Below are positions 26,901 to 34,287 of a DNA stretch of 64,000 nt, piece by piece (the first letter of the stretch is position 1; every line of letters begins with the position of its first letter). The DNA is taken from NCBI GenBank assembly GCA_964383665.1, contig CAYLHO010000001.1:258914-322913 (forward strand). The letters are read 5' to 3'. Under the pieces are notes generated by a model. That model was not told where the DNA came from, did not search any database, and worked only from the letters and a program-made list of their open reading frames with translations. The stretch comes from UMGS687 sp964383665 (lineage in GTDB: Bacteria; Bacillota; Clostridia; Christensenellales; UBA1242). The translations under genes were made by a program, and so were the position numbers.

Positions 26901-27460
26901 TAACAGGCTTAACATCAATTTCGTTTGATAACTTTAACACAAGCAAAGTAACAGATATGTCAAACATGTTCAGTTACTGCACCAGTTTAACAACAATTGA
27001 TCACCTTTCAAATTTTGATACAAGCAATGTTACAAACATGTACGCTATGTTCAATTATTGCAACAACTTAACTTCAGTTGATCTTTCAAGTTTCGACACA
27101 ACAAACGTAACAGACATGAAATATATGTTTACCTATTGCAATACATTAACAAGCATTGACCTTTCAAACTTCAACACAACTAACGTTACAAATGTTGCTT
27201 TCATGTTTAGCTACTGCAGCAATTTGACAAGCCTTGACCTTTCATCATTTAATATGACAAATGTTACTGGAACAGGATATATGTTAGACCACTGCTCTGC
27301 TTTAACAACAATTAAAGCTCCAAGCGCAATGAAGAGCTCAATTACAATTGAACTTCCAAGCGGAACATGGAAAACTTCATATAACAACTCAACCCACACA
27401 ACAATAACTCCATCTGAAGTTTCAAGCAACGGAAGTTACACATTAACAAAACAATCATAG
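23933..27460 (+). CDS. BspA-type leucine-rich repeat (DUF285) surface protein with InlB B-repeats
   Basis: 1175 residues. A single N-terminal membrane helix (about 13-33) anchors it with the rest outside. Next comes an InlB B-repeat (YTIQFLDYDGG...GYSFNGW), then three copies of a module: a roughly 100-residue entry domain (W..AL...I..VSVGAT...AYVK...YDIVFYSP) followed by DUF285 repeats of the type FDTSKVTDMSNMF..C..LTSLDLS. The DUF285 blocks lie at roughly 195-275, 410-690 and 985-1130. Two more B-repeats sit at about 705-870 between blocks 2 and 3. No LPXTG, so the N-terminal helix is the only anchor. Such proteins act in adhesion or host and biofilm contact. Confidence 0.88.
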   Translation: MKLKRFWNKYSIVILIAFFVAIGALVGVLAWQLTKVEPKNDPTSYTIQFLDYDGGVFDTQTVSDGQDATAPSSNPTKIGYSFNGWEDYTNVTGDRVVKSKWVLNESYLRTDWMSALTAANSNYTGSSINAIEFTTTAPSTAGYTAVSVGATTSAGTTAFVSGTFGVSDIIAYVKANSTNTTKYDIVFYSPVKIYAPTTSSYLFSSESGEALTSLSSISFNNFDTTKATEMSGMFKNCNALTNLDLSSFDMLNVTNTTDMLDECNALTTIKAPKAMNESTSITLPATGNFSSNGSSSTTISSSNIGQTLVLEASETENKAYLHQNWLSALRSTDIGCTASNINSIKFVSTAPTGDGYTIVSVGATAEDGLTAWTTSTTGVSDVTAYIKTNESDLSKFDVIIYSAVTIYAPSNSSYLFGAWDNGFTALKSISFNNFDTSNVTSMSCMFENCVKLTSLDLSGFNTSKVTDMSWLFYGCKKLSTINLTSFNTSKVTDMEDMFYLCNALTELNLSNFDTSKVTTMLNMFYECENLTSLNISSFNTSKVTTMAGMFYKCSELTSLDLSNFDTSKVTSMYDMFANCVELLSVDLSSFNTENVSSMQSMFNSCFKLVSLDLTNFDTSSINTSLANMFYSCYALTSIDLSSFDLSNASDATDMFKNCSSLAEIKTPSAIKNGVTISLPDGTWVESTNELSIQTSISNSNVNKKLILTTNTFTITFNANGGSCSTATKTVVNGRLYGSLPEATPASSDYSFVGWFTAAEGGTQITELSTVSLDSNITLYAQYTEAEVIVTVTLDNQSATAAGTTNIYYKHGTNVYYSDPECTEVLTSITVPTKTEYTFGGYFTEKNGKGTQYIGSDGSFISTYFSNLSMNAENQTLYANWSLVASYLKTSWRNAITSAISTCTAESIKTIQFTKTAPVGSEYTTVSVGATAEDGKTAWNSSCGISDVIAYVKANSSDSTKYDIIFYSPATICAPSDSSHLFSNVISSYRLTGLTSISFDNFNTSKVTDMSNMFSYCTSLTTIDHLSNFDTSNVTNMYAMFNYCNNLTSVDLSSFDTTNVTDMKYMFTYCNTLTSIDLSNFNTTNVTNVAFMFSYCSNLTSLDLSSFNMTNVTGTGYMLDHCSALTTIKAPSAMKSSITIELPSGTWKTSYNNSTHTTITPSEVSSNGSYTLTKQS
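25218..25830 (+). repeat. Tandem 75-base coding repeats (DUF285 units)
   Basis: Successive units of 25 codons share near-identical cores such as AACACAAGCAAAGTTACA at regular spacing, encoding FNTSKVT. Eight or so units are visible here and more at about 26925-27260. Near-identity at DNA level makes unit gain or loss by recombination likely. Confidence 0.8.
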
Positions 27461-27478
27461 TAACAAATCTTGATTAAG

Positions 27479-27508
27479 AAAAAACAACCCAAATTGGGTT
27501 GTTTTTTT
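27479..27508 (+). terminator. Terminator of the surface repeat protein gene
   Basis: Stem AAACAACCC / GGGTTGTTT followed by a run of T. Confidence 0.85.
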
Positions 27509-27540
27509 GTTCAACAATTAAATTTTTCAACGCTTATTTT

Positions 27541-28800
27541 CTAATTCCACTTTTTAAGAATTATGTTTTTCTCACGGCCATTTTGTTTAGGCTCATAGAT
27601 CTTTTCATTCTTAAGTTCATCTGGAAGATATTGTTGTTTAACAAATCCTCCAAAGTTATGAGGATATTTATATTTAATTTTTTTTGTATCATTTGTTGAA
27701 GGGTGATTTCGAAGGTGGAAAGGAACTTCTGCATCGGCAAATTTTTCAGCAAGCTCCTTCGCTTTGTCCATAGCAAGAATAACCGAGTTGGATTTTTCCG
27801 CTGTGCAAGCATAGATTATTGCATGGGAAAGATTTAAAAGCCCTTCCGGAACGCCCAAGTTTTTAAGCGAAGCAAGTGCGCTTATTGCAAGAAGTAACGC
27901 GTTTGAATCTGCCATTCCAATGTCCTCGCTGCAGTGCGCAATTAATCGTCTTGCAATAATTAAAGGATCACACCCTGCATTAATTAAACGAAAAGCATAG
28001 AACAAAGCTGCATCGGGATCACTTCCGCGAATGCTTTTACAAAACGCACTTAAAATATCGTAAAACTTTGTTTCATCAACAGCAAGAGCCTTCTTTTGAA
28101 TGCAATTTTCTGCAACAGAAAGATCAATTTCAATTTCACCTTTCTTGTTCGGACTTGTTGTTAAAAAAGCAAGTTCAAGAGCGTTAAGCGCACTTCTCAA
28201 GTCCCCTCCGCAGAAAAATGCAAAATGGTCAAGGGCTTCATCAGAAACTTTAACATCAAATTTTTCAAGCCCATCTTCGCTTTCAATTGCGCGTTTAAGC
28301 GCTTTAATAATATGTTCCTTTGAAAGTGGCTTAAACTCAAAAACCATGCATCTTGAAACAATTGCGGGTGTCATTGAGTGGTATGGACTTTCGGTTGTTG
28401 TTCCAATAAAAACAATCGTTCCGTCCTCAACAGCCGGCAAAATACTGTCGCTTTGCGCCTTGCTCCAACGGTGGCATTCATCAAGAATTAAATATGTTTG
28501 TCGCGAAAACAAATTTTTATCTTGCCTTGCCTCATCAATAATTTTTTTAACATCTGCAACACCACTTGAAACAGCGTTTAACTTCTTAAAAACACCGTTG
28601 TTTTGGCTTGCAATAATGTTCGCAAGGGTTGATTTGCCTGTCCCTGGAGGGCCAAAGAAAATTGCGCTTCCAAGCGTTCCTGCCTCAATTGCGCGTCTAA
28701 AAAGCGAGCCCTTTTTCGCAATATGGTCCTGTCCAACAAAATCGTCGAAAGTTTTTGGTCTCATTCTTTGAGCCAATGGAATTCTTTTTTCTTCAATCAT
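27541..28800 (-). CDS. rarA: Replication-associated recombination protein RarA (MgsA)
   Basis: AAA+ ATPase acting at stalled replication forks, 419 residues. N-terminal LAQRMRPKTFDDFVGQDHI, Walker A GPPGTGKST, Walker B LILDECHRW, sensor GTTTESPYHSM, arginine finger SRCMVFEF, and the C-terminal MgsA helical domain (SDPDAALFYAFRLINAGCDP, RRLIAHCSEDIGMADS). The promoter TTGCTT-17-TATAAT ends 8 bases before the ATG and there is no ribosome site. Confidence 0.95.
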   Translation of the reverse strand: MIEEKRIPLAQRMRPKTFDDFVGQDHIAKKGSLFRRAIEAGTLGSAIFFGPPGTGKSTLANIIASQNNGVFKKLNAVSSGVADVKKIIDEARQDKNLFSRQTYLILDECHRWSKAQSDSILPAVEDGTIVFIGTTTESPYHSMTPAIVSRCMVFEFKPLSKEHIIKALKRAIESEDGLEKFDVKVSDEALDHFAFFCGGDLRSALNALELAFLTTSPNKKGEIEIDLSVAENCIQKKALAVDETKFYDILSAFCKSIRGSDPDAALFYAFRLINAGCDPLIIARRLIAHCSEDIGMADSNALLLAISALASLKNLGVPEGLLNLSHAIIYACTAEKSNSVILAMDKAKELAEKFADAEVPFHLRNHPSTNDTKKIKYKYPHNFGGFVKQQYLPDELKNEKIYEPKQNGREKNIILKKWN

Positions 28801-28808
28801 ACATTTTA

Positions 28809-28837
28809 ATTATATCACGAAAAAGCAACAAAAGCAA
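28809..28837 (-). promoter_or_regulatory. Promoter of rarA (leaderless)
   Basis: TTGCTT (28832-28837), 17 bases, TATAAT (28809-28814); ATG 8 bases on. The -35 box begins right after the stop codon of the preceding gene. Confidence 0.75.
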
Positions 28838-30241
28838 TTAAACACACAGCGTTGCAGGTTTTGAAAGAGATTTAAGATTAATGCTTCCGCAATTAAGAAA
28901 ACAAGTTTCACCAATAATAACTTGTTTAATTTCGCCATTCTTAACAAAAATGTTTTTAATTTTCCCATCAAAGTTTAGAACAATTTTATAATTAAACTTT
29001 GACGGCTTCAAAACAAAAAGTTGATCCCCCCTAATTTCAATTCCCAAAAATGAGCCAACAATTGTTTCCTTAAGCAGATTTGGAGATTGAATTTTAGCAA
29101 TTCTGCAATAATCCACGTTTAAAAATTTTGATAAAAATTGTTTATCATAATTAAATTTGCTTTTAATTAAATAATTTTTTTGATAGATTTCTTCTTTAAT
29201 TTTATCAACTAAAAAATGATTAAAAAAATCATTAAATTTTTGATTGCTTGTATATATTTTCAAATTAAATTTGTTGTTAAAAAACATTTTTTCTTGCAAT
29301 AATAGGCTTTTAAATGAAATTGAATCTTCGCCAGAAACTAACAGCGTTCTAGCGTTTTTCAAAACTCTTAACTTAACGCATAAATATGGAATAAAATTAT
29401 TATTAATTGGAAAAACATCAATAAATTTTGTGTTTGTTGAATAAATTATTTCCTCATTATTAAAATATTTAATTTTGAATTTATTTTCCGTTTTTTCCAA
29501 ATTAAATAAAAAGGTTTTAAGCTTTATATAAATTGAAACCGTTGAACTTAATTCTGAATTTAAAACATATGAAATGCAACCGCTCTCCGATGCAATTCTA
29601 ACTATGTCAACTGGACTCTTACTTTTGAAATCCAGGTCTGTTTTCTCAAACGTTTTGTTGAATTCTGGATTATAGTTTAAGTTAACTTTGCAAATTTGCT
29701 GGAACAGTTTTAAGTTAACATCTTGAAGCAAAATTGATCGATTAGGCAAAACGTTTTCCCCGTTGTTTTCAATGAAAATTGGGCAAAACTCAACCCTTTG
29801 CTTCAAAACATCAAGCGCCAGAAGAAGATTTGAAAGTTTACGCTCCTCTTTAGGCTTTTTAACGAGAAAAACACAAGAATTAATTCCACAATTCAAAAGT
29901 TTTTCAAAATCAACTTTTGAGTTAAACTGGATAACATTTGAAGCGAGTTTATGATATATCTTGTTGATTAAAATTTTTGTTTCAATCAACATATTATCAA
30001 ATTCTTTTTGAAAAAGAAATTTCGCATAAATTTTTTGAGAGAACAGTTTTGAGCTCACCTTTTTTCTTAACAAAACTTTACGTTTTTTAACAATTTGAAA
30101 CGGATTTTTAGGTGCTTTGAAAATAAAATTATTTTCAATGACCTCCTTTTTAACAACAAGACAAATTGCATCATAAAGCTGTTTTAAAAATGCAAAAAGA
30201 AAAACATTAGTAAATAAAATGCAAACAACAACGCTCGTCAC
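28838..30241 (-). CDS. Unrecognised 467-residue protein downstream of the SpoVM-like gene
   Basis: N-terminal hydrophobic helix (about 2-22), then a long Lys/Asn/Phe-rich chain with scattered Cys. I do not recognise it with confidence. Two stretches faintly recall glycoside hydrolase family 94-like proteins: TSNQKFNDFFNHFL, like the end of their N-terminal beta-sandwich, and the C-terminal LGIEIRGDQLFVLKPSKFN. The helical barrel between them would be missing, so if related it is a non-catalytic remnant. The start is a GTG with no ribosome site, 29 bases after the SpoVM-like frame. It is more AT-rich than its neighbours. Confidence 0.5.
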   Translation of the reverse strand: MTSVVVCILFTNVFLFAFLKQLYDAICLVVKKEVIENNFIFKAPKNPFQIVKKRKVLLRKKVSSKLFSQKIYAKFLFQKEFDNMLIETKILINKIYHKLASNVIQFNSKVDFEKLLNCGINSCVFLVKKPKEERKLSNLLLALDVLKQRVEFCPIFIENNGENVLPNRSILLQDVNLKLFQQICKVNLNYNPEFNKTFEKTDLDFKSKSPVDIVRIASESGCISYVLNSELSSTVSIYIKLKTFLFNLEKTENKFKIKYFNNEEIIYSTNTKFIDVFPINNNFIPYLCVKLRVLKNARTLLVSGEDSISFKSLLLQEKMFFNNKFNLKIYTSNQKFNDFFNHFLVDKIKEEIYQKNYLIKSKFNYDKQFLSKFLNVDYCRIAKIQSPNLLKETIVGSFLGIEIRGDQLFVLKPSKFNYKIVLNFDGKIKNIFVKNGEIKQVIIGETCFLNCGSINLKSLSKPATLCV

Positions 30242-30270
30242 ATTTTAATTATTGTCGTGTATGTAAATTA

Positions 30271-30369
30271 TTATAACTTTTTCTCTTCCTCTTCGCTGTT
30301 TTGTTTTTTCACAAATGGTTTAAGCAAAGTTGAAAGAAATTTTGGCGCTTTAAAACAGAATATTTTCAT
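30271..30369 (-). CDS. spoVM: SpoVM-like 32-residue peptide
   Basis: Small frame MKIFCFKAPKFLSTLLKPFV, then KKQNSEEEEKKL. It matches the known SpoVM peptide of Bacillus (26 residues, beginning MKFYTIKLPKFL) at Met1, Lys2, Lys7, Pro9, Lys10, Phe11 and Leu12, with an amphipathic helix following Pro9. In the family this peptide binds positively curved forespore membrane and recruits SpoIVA for coat and cortex assembly. AGGTGG lies 3 bases before the ATG. An acidic/basic tail of about 8 residues is longer than usual. Recognised by motif only; the position differs from the rpmB-linked site in Bacillus. Confidence 0.65.
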   Translation of the reverse strand: MKIFCFKAPKFLSTLLKPFVKKQNSEEEEKKL

Positions 30370-30453
30370 TTCCACCTCTTTTCTTTAAAGTTTATGAAAA
30401 ATGTGAAATTTCTGTTACGAACCTTTTTATTTCCGTAAGTATAAAATGGAATA

Positions 30454-30470
30454 GAACAAATGTTTTGTTC
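30454..30470. promoter_or_regulatory. Inverted repeat upstream of the ABC transporter genes
   Basis: Perfect 7-base arms GAACAAA / TTTGTTC with a 3-base loop, 45 bases before the ATPase start. It could be an operator; I see no riboswitch consensus in 30370-30514. Confidence 0.3.
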
Positions 30471-30514
30471 AATCGTAGGAATGCAAAAGATAAATTTTAT
30501 AAGAGAAAAACAAT

Positions 30515-31387
30515 ATGGAAGAAAGATTAAAAATGGAAAGCCAAAGAAAAGAGATTTTGAAATTTGAAAATGTTTCGCTAACCTACCACACAAAAACAGA
30601 TGAAATTCTTGCTCTTGAAAACATTAATTTCAGCGTTTACGAGGGCGAATTTGTTGCAATTGTTGGCCCGTCGGGTTGCGGAAAAACGACCCTGTTAAGC
30701 TTAATTTCTGGAATCCTTAAGCCAAGCAGCGGGAAAATTTTCCTTGATGGAAGAGATGTTTCCGCCCCAAAAACAAAGAAAGCAAAAAAAGAAAAAATTG
30801 AACGTGCTGAAATTGGGTATATGTTCCAACGCGATCAACTTTTTGATTGGCGAACAATTTGGAAAAATGTTACGCTTGGGCTTGAAATTCAAGGCAAAAA
30901 AGATGACATTGAAATTGAAAACAAACTTAACGGACTTTTAAGTAAATATGGTCTTGAACCGTTTAAAAACAAAAAGCCAACTCAACTTTCAGGCGGCATG
31001 CGACAGCGCGTTGCCTTAATTCGAACTCTTGCTCTTGATCCAAAGCTTCTGCTCCTTGATGAGCCATTTTCGGCATTGGATTTTCAAACACGACTTAGCG
31101 TTTGTAACAGTGTTTCAGAAATTATTGAGCAAGAAAAGAAAACAGCAATTTTGGTTACGCATGACATTGCCGAGGCAATTAGCATGGCAGACAGAATTAT
31201 AATTTTAAAGGCACGCCCAGGAACAGTTAAACGAATTGTTGATGTTAATTTGAAACACCTTGGCTCGCCTCTTAAACGCAGGGAAAGCGAACTTTCAACC
31301 CAACTTTTCGATGAAATTTGGAAAGACTTGATTATTTACGACGATTTTTCTTCAAGCAAGGAGGAAAAAAGTGAGAAATCTGATTGA
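30515..31387 (+). CDS. ABC transporter ATPase, nitrate/sulfonate/taurine (SsuB/TauB) type
   Basis: 290 residues. Walker A GPSGCGKTT (about 52-60), Q-loop MFQRDQLFDWRTI, signature LSGGMRQRVALIRTLA, Walker B LLLLDEPFSALD, and H-loop VTHDIAEAI. The DWRT after the Q-loop and the downstream permease place it with the SsuBC/TauBC/ThiYXZ importers. The substrate is not deducible. An extra charged loop (KTKKAKKEKIERAE) precedes the Q-loop. The ribosome site is weak. It overlaps the permease by 17 bases. Confidence 0.9.
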   Translation: MEERLKMESQRKEILKFENVSLTYHTKTDEILALENINFSVYEGEFVAIVGPSGCGKTTLLSLISGILKPSSGKIFLDGRDVSAPKTKKAKKEKIERAEIGYMFQRDQLFDWRTIWKNVTLGLEIQGKKDDIEIENKLNGLLSKYGLEPFKNKKPTQLSGGMRQRVALIRTLALDPKLLLLDEPFSALDFQTRLSVCNSVSEIIEQEKKTAILVTHDIAEAISMADRIIILKARPGTVKRIVDVNLKHLGSPLKRRESELSTQLFDEIWKDLIIYDDFSSSKEEKSEKSD

Positions 31388-32210
31388 TAAGATTTTTTCA
31401 AGATTCAAAAGAAAAAAGAACGTTGATTATTCAAAGGAACATAAACTCTATGTTAAAAAACTTACAACGGAAAAATGGATAATTCGCCTTATTCAAATTT
31501 TAATTCTTGTTGCATTTTTCGTTTTATGGGAACTTCTAACGCGCTGGGGCGCACTTGACCCATTCTTCATAAGTTCTCCTTCAAGAATGATTGAAACAAT
31601 TCGAAGTTTGTATGTTTCTGGTGAACTTTTCGTCCACATTGGAACAACCCTTTATGAAACAATAGTTGGCTTTGTTTTAGCAACAGCAATTGGATACATT
31701 CTTGCCGTTCTGCTTTGGACAAGCGAAAGAGCAAGAAAAATTTTCGACCCATACATTGTTGTTTTAAACAGCCTTCCAAAAATTGCTCTTGGACCGCTCA
31801 TCATAATTTGGTTTGGCGCAGGAACAACTGCAATAATTGTTATGTGCATCTTAATTTGCGTTATTATAACAACATTAAGCATGCTTGGGTCGTTCCTTTC
31901 TTGTGATAAAGAGAAAATTTTGCTTATGCAATCGATGAACGCAAAAAAATATCAAATATTTTTTAAACTTATTGTTCCAAATTCCATGCCGGATTTCATT
32001 TCAGTTTTAAAAATTAACGTTGGAATGAGTTGGGTTGGAACAATTATGGGCGAATATTTGGTTAGCAAGGCTGGTCTTGGCTACCTTATCGTTTATGGCG
32101 GAACAGTTTTTAAGCTTGACCTTGTTATGACAAGCACAGTTCTACTTTGCATTCTTGCGGGGGGAATGTATTTCATTGTGAGTCGAATTGAGGCACGGTT
32201 TAAGCGATAG
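31371..32210 (+). CDS. ABC transporter permease, SsuC/TauC type
   Basis: 279 residues with about six membrane helices and the BPD_transp_1 coupling region (LVSKAGLGYLIVYGG and the preceding NVGMSWVGTIMGEY). The start is GTG at 31371 with a strong AAGGAGG 7 bases upstream, inside the end of the ATPase gene. No substrate-binding protein gene is adjacent. Its last 69 bases are also read as coding on the other strand by the next gene. Confidence 0.9.
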   Translation: MRNLIDKIFSRFKRKKNVDYSKEHKLYVKKLTTEKWIIRLIQILILVAFFVLWELLTRWGALDPFFISSPSRMIETIRSLYVSGELFVHIGTTLYETIVGFVLATAIGYILAVLLWTSERARKIFDPYIVVLNSLPKIALGPLIIIWFGAGTTAIIVMCILICVIITTLSMLGSFLSCDKEKILLMQSMNAKKYQIFFKLIVPNSMPDFISVLKINVGMSWVGTIMGEYLVSKAGLGYLIVYGGTVFKLDLVMTSTVLLCILAGGMYFIVSRIEARFKR

Positions 32211-33209
32211 ATTTTTCAAAAGAAATAACATTGAAAATCCAAACGCACCAATAATTGGATAGACATATTTAATTATATCGTCGAAACCCAGCAAACTTAC
32301 AATAAAGATTATTTCCAAAGAGATTAAGGAAGAAAGCAATTTCTTCCTTTTTTTTAACTTTGATTCAAGAATTTTTGAAAGAGAATATTGCGAAGTGAAA
32401 AGTGTTGTTGCAATGCTTAAAAACAAAACAATTGAGAAAAGAATACCTGCAGAATTTGAAATTAAAAACGCAAGATAAACAAGCGGCATTGTTGAAAACA
32501 AAATCATTTTGTCATTGATTAAAATTGAAACAATAATTGTTCCAATTAAGAGCGTTAAAATCAACGATGAAACAACTGCAACAGCAATAATTTGTTTCTT
32601 TGAAAGACTTGTTCCGCTTTCAAAAAGGACCTTATTTGCCGTAACAAGATTACAACAGCAATAACTTAATGAACTTAACGAAAGTAAAATTAAGTTTGGC
32701 AAATCGGTTGAAAATGCCGGCGCGGAAAGTGTTGAAATTGTTGAACCTTTAACGCAAATAAAAACAATTCCAACAATCATAATTGGAACAAGATAGATGC
32801 TTAAGTTAAGAAGCCCTTTAATCCCAAAATGGCAGATTAAAGTTGACATAACAATTAAAATTATGCTCCAAACCGGAAAATTGAAGTTAAAAACATATTG
32901 TGAAAGGAGCGAGTTCGCTCCCGCAAGCATTGCCGACCCAATTGCAATAAAGATTAAAAATGAAAATCCATCAAAAATTGAGAAGATTTTGTTGCTCTCA
33001 AATTCAACCTTATAACAACGCTTTCCAAAGCACAAAAACTCTTTAAAGCCAAAAAAGAAAACTGCAAAAACACCAATCAAGAAAAAGATGCTAACAAAAC
33101 CATACTGTGCAAAAAAGACAACAATCTCCTGCCCACTTGCAAGGCCTGCGCCAATTATTGTTCCAACAATAAGCATGGAAAATTTGAACACATTAAAAAA
33201 GTTTTTCAC
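32142..33209 (-). CDS. YkvI-like membrane transporter (APC-superfamily fold)
   Basis: 355 residues, about ten membrane helices. The N-terminal IVGTIIGAGLASGQEI has the unwound-helix pattern GxGxASGxE of YkvI/amino-acid transporter relatives. Substrate unknown. The start is GTG at 33209: TTGTTA-17-TAATAA ends 9 bases upstream and no ribosome site is present. The last 23 codons lie antisense over the end of the ABC permease gene, an unusually long convergent overlap of 69 bases. Confidence 0.75.
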   Translation of the reverse strand: MKNFFNVFKFSMLIVGTIIGAGLASGQEIVVFFAQYGFVSIFFLIGVFAVFFFGFKEFLCFGKRCYKVEFESNKIFSIFDGFSFLIFIAIGSAMLAGANSLLSQYVFNFNFPVWSIILIVMSTLICHFGIKGLLNLSIYLVPIMIVGIVFICVKGSTISTLSAPAFSTDLPNLILLSLSSLSYCCCNLVTANKVLFESGTSLSKKQIIAVAVVSSLILTLLIGTIIVSILINDKMILFSTMPLVYLAFLISNSAGILFSIVLFLSIATTLFTSQYSLSKILESKLKKRKKLLSSLISLEIIFIVSLLGFDDIIKYVYPIIGAFGFSMLFLLKNLSLKPCLNSTHNEIHSPRKNAK

Positions 33210-33218
33210 ATAAATAAG

Positions 33219-33247
33219 TTATTATTTTAAAACTGAATATATAACAA
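33219..33247 (-). promoter_or_regulatory. Promoter of the YkvI-like gene (near-leaderless)
   Basis: TTGTTA (33242-33247) directly at the end of the preceding terminator T-run, 17 bases, TAATAA (33219-33224); GTG 9 bases downstream. Confidence 0.6.
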
Positions 33248-33272
33248 AAAAACAGCGCAAGAACTTGCGCTG
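33246..33272 (-). terminator. Terminator of the Ppx-like/HtrA/MreB-like operon
   Basis: Nine-base-pair stem CAGCGCAAG / CTTGCGCTG, GC-rich for this region, followed on the minus strand by seven T residues. Confidence 0.88.
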
Positions 33273-33287
33273 CCCCATATGTTTAAA

Positions 33288-34286
33288 TTAAAAATTTTCA
33301 ATTATTTCATTAATCAACTTTTTGTTCGAAAGCAATTTGCCAATTGACAAAATTGGCGCATTAATTCCGTCTTGAATAACGTTAACCTTAATTGAAAGTC
33401 GTTTACCAAGATACTTTGCAACTCCGCCAATTTCGCAAAGTCCACCCGAAATAAACAAGCCCTCGCTTGCAACATCGCCTGAAACCTCTGGAGGGCAAAC
33501 ATTAAGAGTTGTTTCAATTGCTGTTATAATGTTTTGCATGAATGAAGTTAAAATTGGAAGGATTTCTTCGCTTGAAACAACAATTTGCTTTGGTTTTCCA
33601 GTTGACTCATCAATTCCAACAACCTCGGTTGTTCGAACATCATTTTCAATTAAAGAAGCAACATTTTCCTTAATTCTTTTTGCACTTGCAATGCTTATTT
33701 CAATTTTATGTTTTTTTGAAATGTATTGAGCAATCTCAATGTCGATATATCTTCCCCCAAGTTCAATTGATGCACCTTTCAAAATTGTGTTCATGTTTAT
33801 TGCAGCAATATCGGTTAGTGTTCCCCCAATATGCGCAAGCAAAAGGGTTTTGCTTTGAGAAGCAGGAATCGACGTTGCAAACGATGCAGCAACAACAATT
33901 GGAATGAAAGCAATTTTTCCAAGCCCAGCAAGTTTTCCAACTTTCTTGAGATCTTCCTTACTTTCCTCGCTTATCCCAGATGGAACAAGAAAAACCGCAT
34001 TTTCACGAGGAAATTTTCGAATTTCAACTTTTTTAAGAAAATATTTAAGCATTTCCGAAGCATATTCAACGCTTTTAACTTCACCGCAAACAACTGGACT
34101 GAAAATGTAAGTTGTGTCATTAGTTTTCCCTTGAAGTTTTTCAGCTTCGTTTCCAATTGCTTTAATTTCATATTGTTCGCCAACACATGAAGCGCAAACA
34201 AGGCTTGGTTCTTTCAAAACAAGCCCTTGATTTCTTTTATAGATTGAAGTGTTAACTCCGCCAATTTCAATTGCTAAACTAAACAT
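33288..34286 (-). CDS. Divergent MreB-like actin-fold protein with altered nucleotide site
   Basis: 332 residues colinear with MreB: LVLKEPSLVCA (MreB has GIVLNEPSVVA), AVFLVPSGISEESKEDL, LGGRYIDIEIAQYISKKHKI, SAKRIKENVASL, and LFISGGLCEIGGVAKYL. The usual phosphate motifs are changed: DLGTAN is EIGGVN, and DIGGGTTE is HIGGTLTD, which removes key Asp residues. It probably does not hydrolyse ATP normally and may not polymerise like MreB. The ATG comes 1 base after the HtrA-like stop with no ribosome site, so it is translationally coupled. Last gene of a three-gene operon. Confidence 0.7.
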   Translation of the reverse strand: MFSLAIEIGGVNTSIYKRNQGLVLKEPSLVCASCVGEQYEIKAIGNEAEKLQGKTNDTTYIFSPVVCGEVKSVEYASEMLKYFLKKVEIRKFPRENAVFLVPSGISEESKEDLKKVGKLAGLGKIAFIPIVVAASFATSIPASQSKTLLLAHIGGTLTDIAAINMNTILKGASIELGGRYIDIEIAQYISKKHKIEISIASAKRIKENVASLIENDVRTTEVVGIDESTGKPKQIVVSSEEILPILTSFMQNIITAIETTLNVCPPEVSGDVASEGLFISGGLCEIGGVAKYLGKRLSIKVNVIQDGINAPILSIGKLLSNKKLINEIIENF

Positions 34287-34287
34287 A

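Noticed and set aside
30370..30514. Riboswitch (for example TPP) before the ABC transporter
   Set aside because: Only a small inverted repeat is present; none of the conserved riboswitch core sequences can be found.
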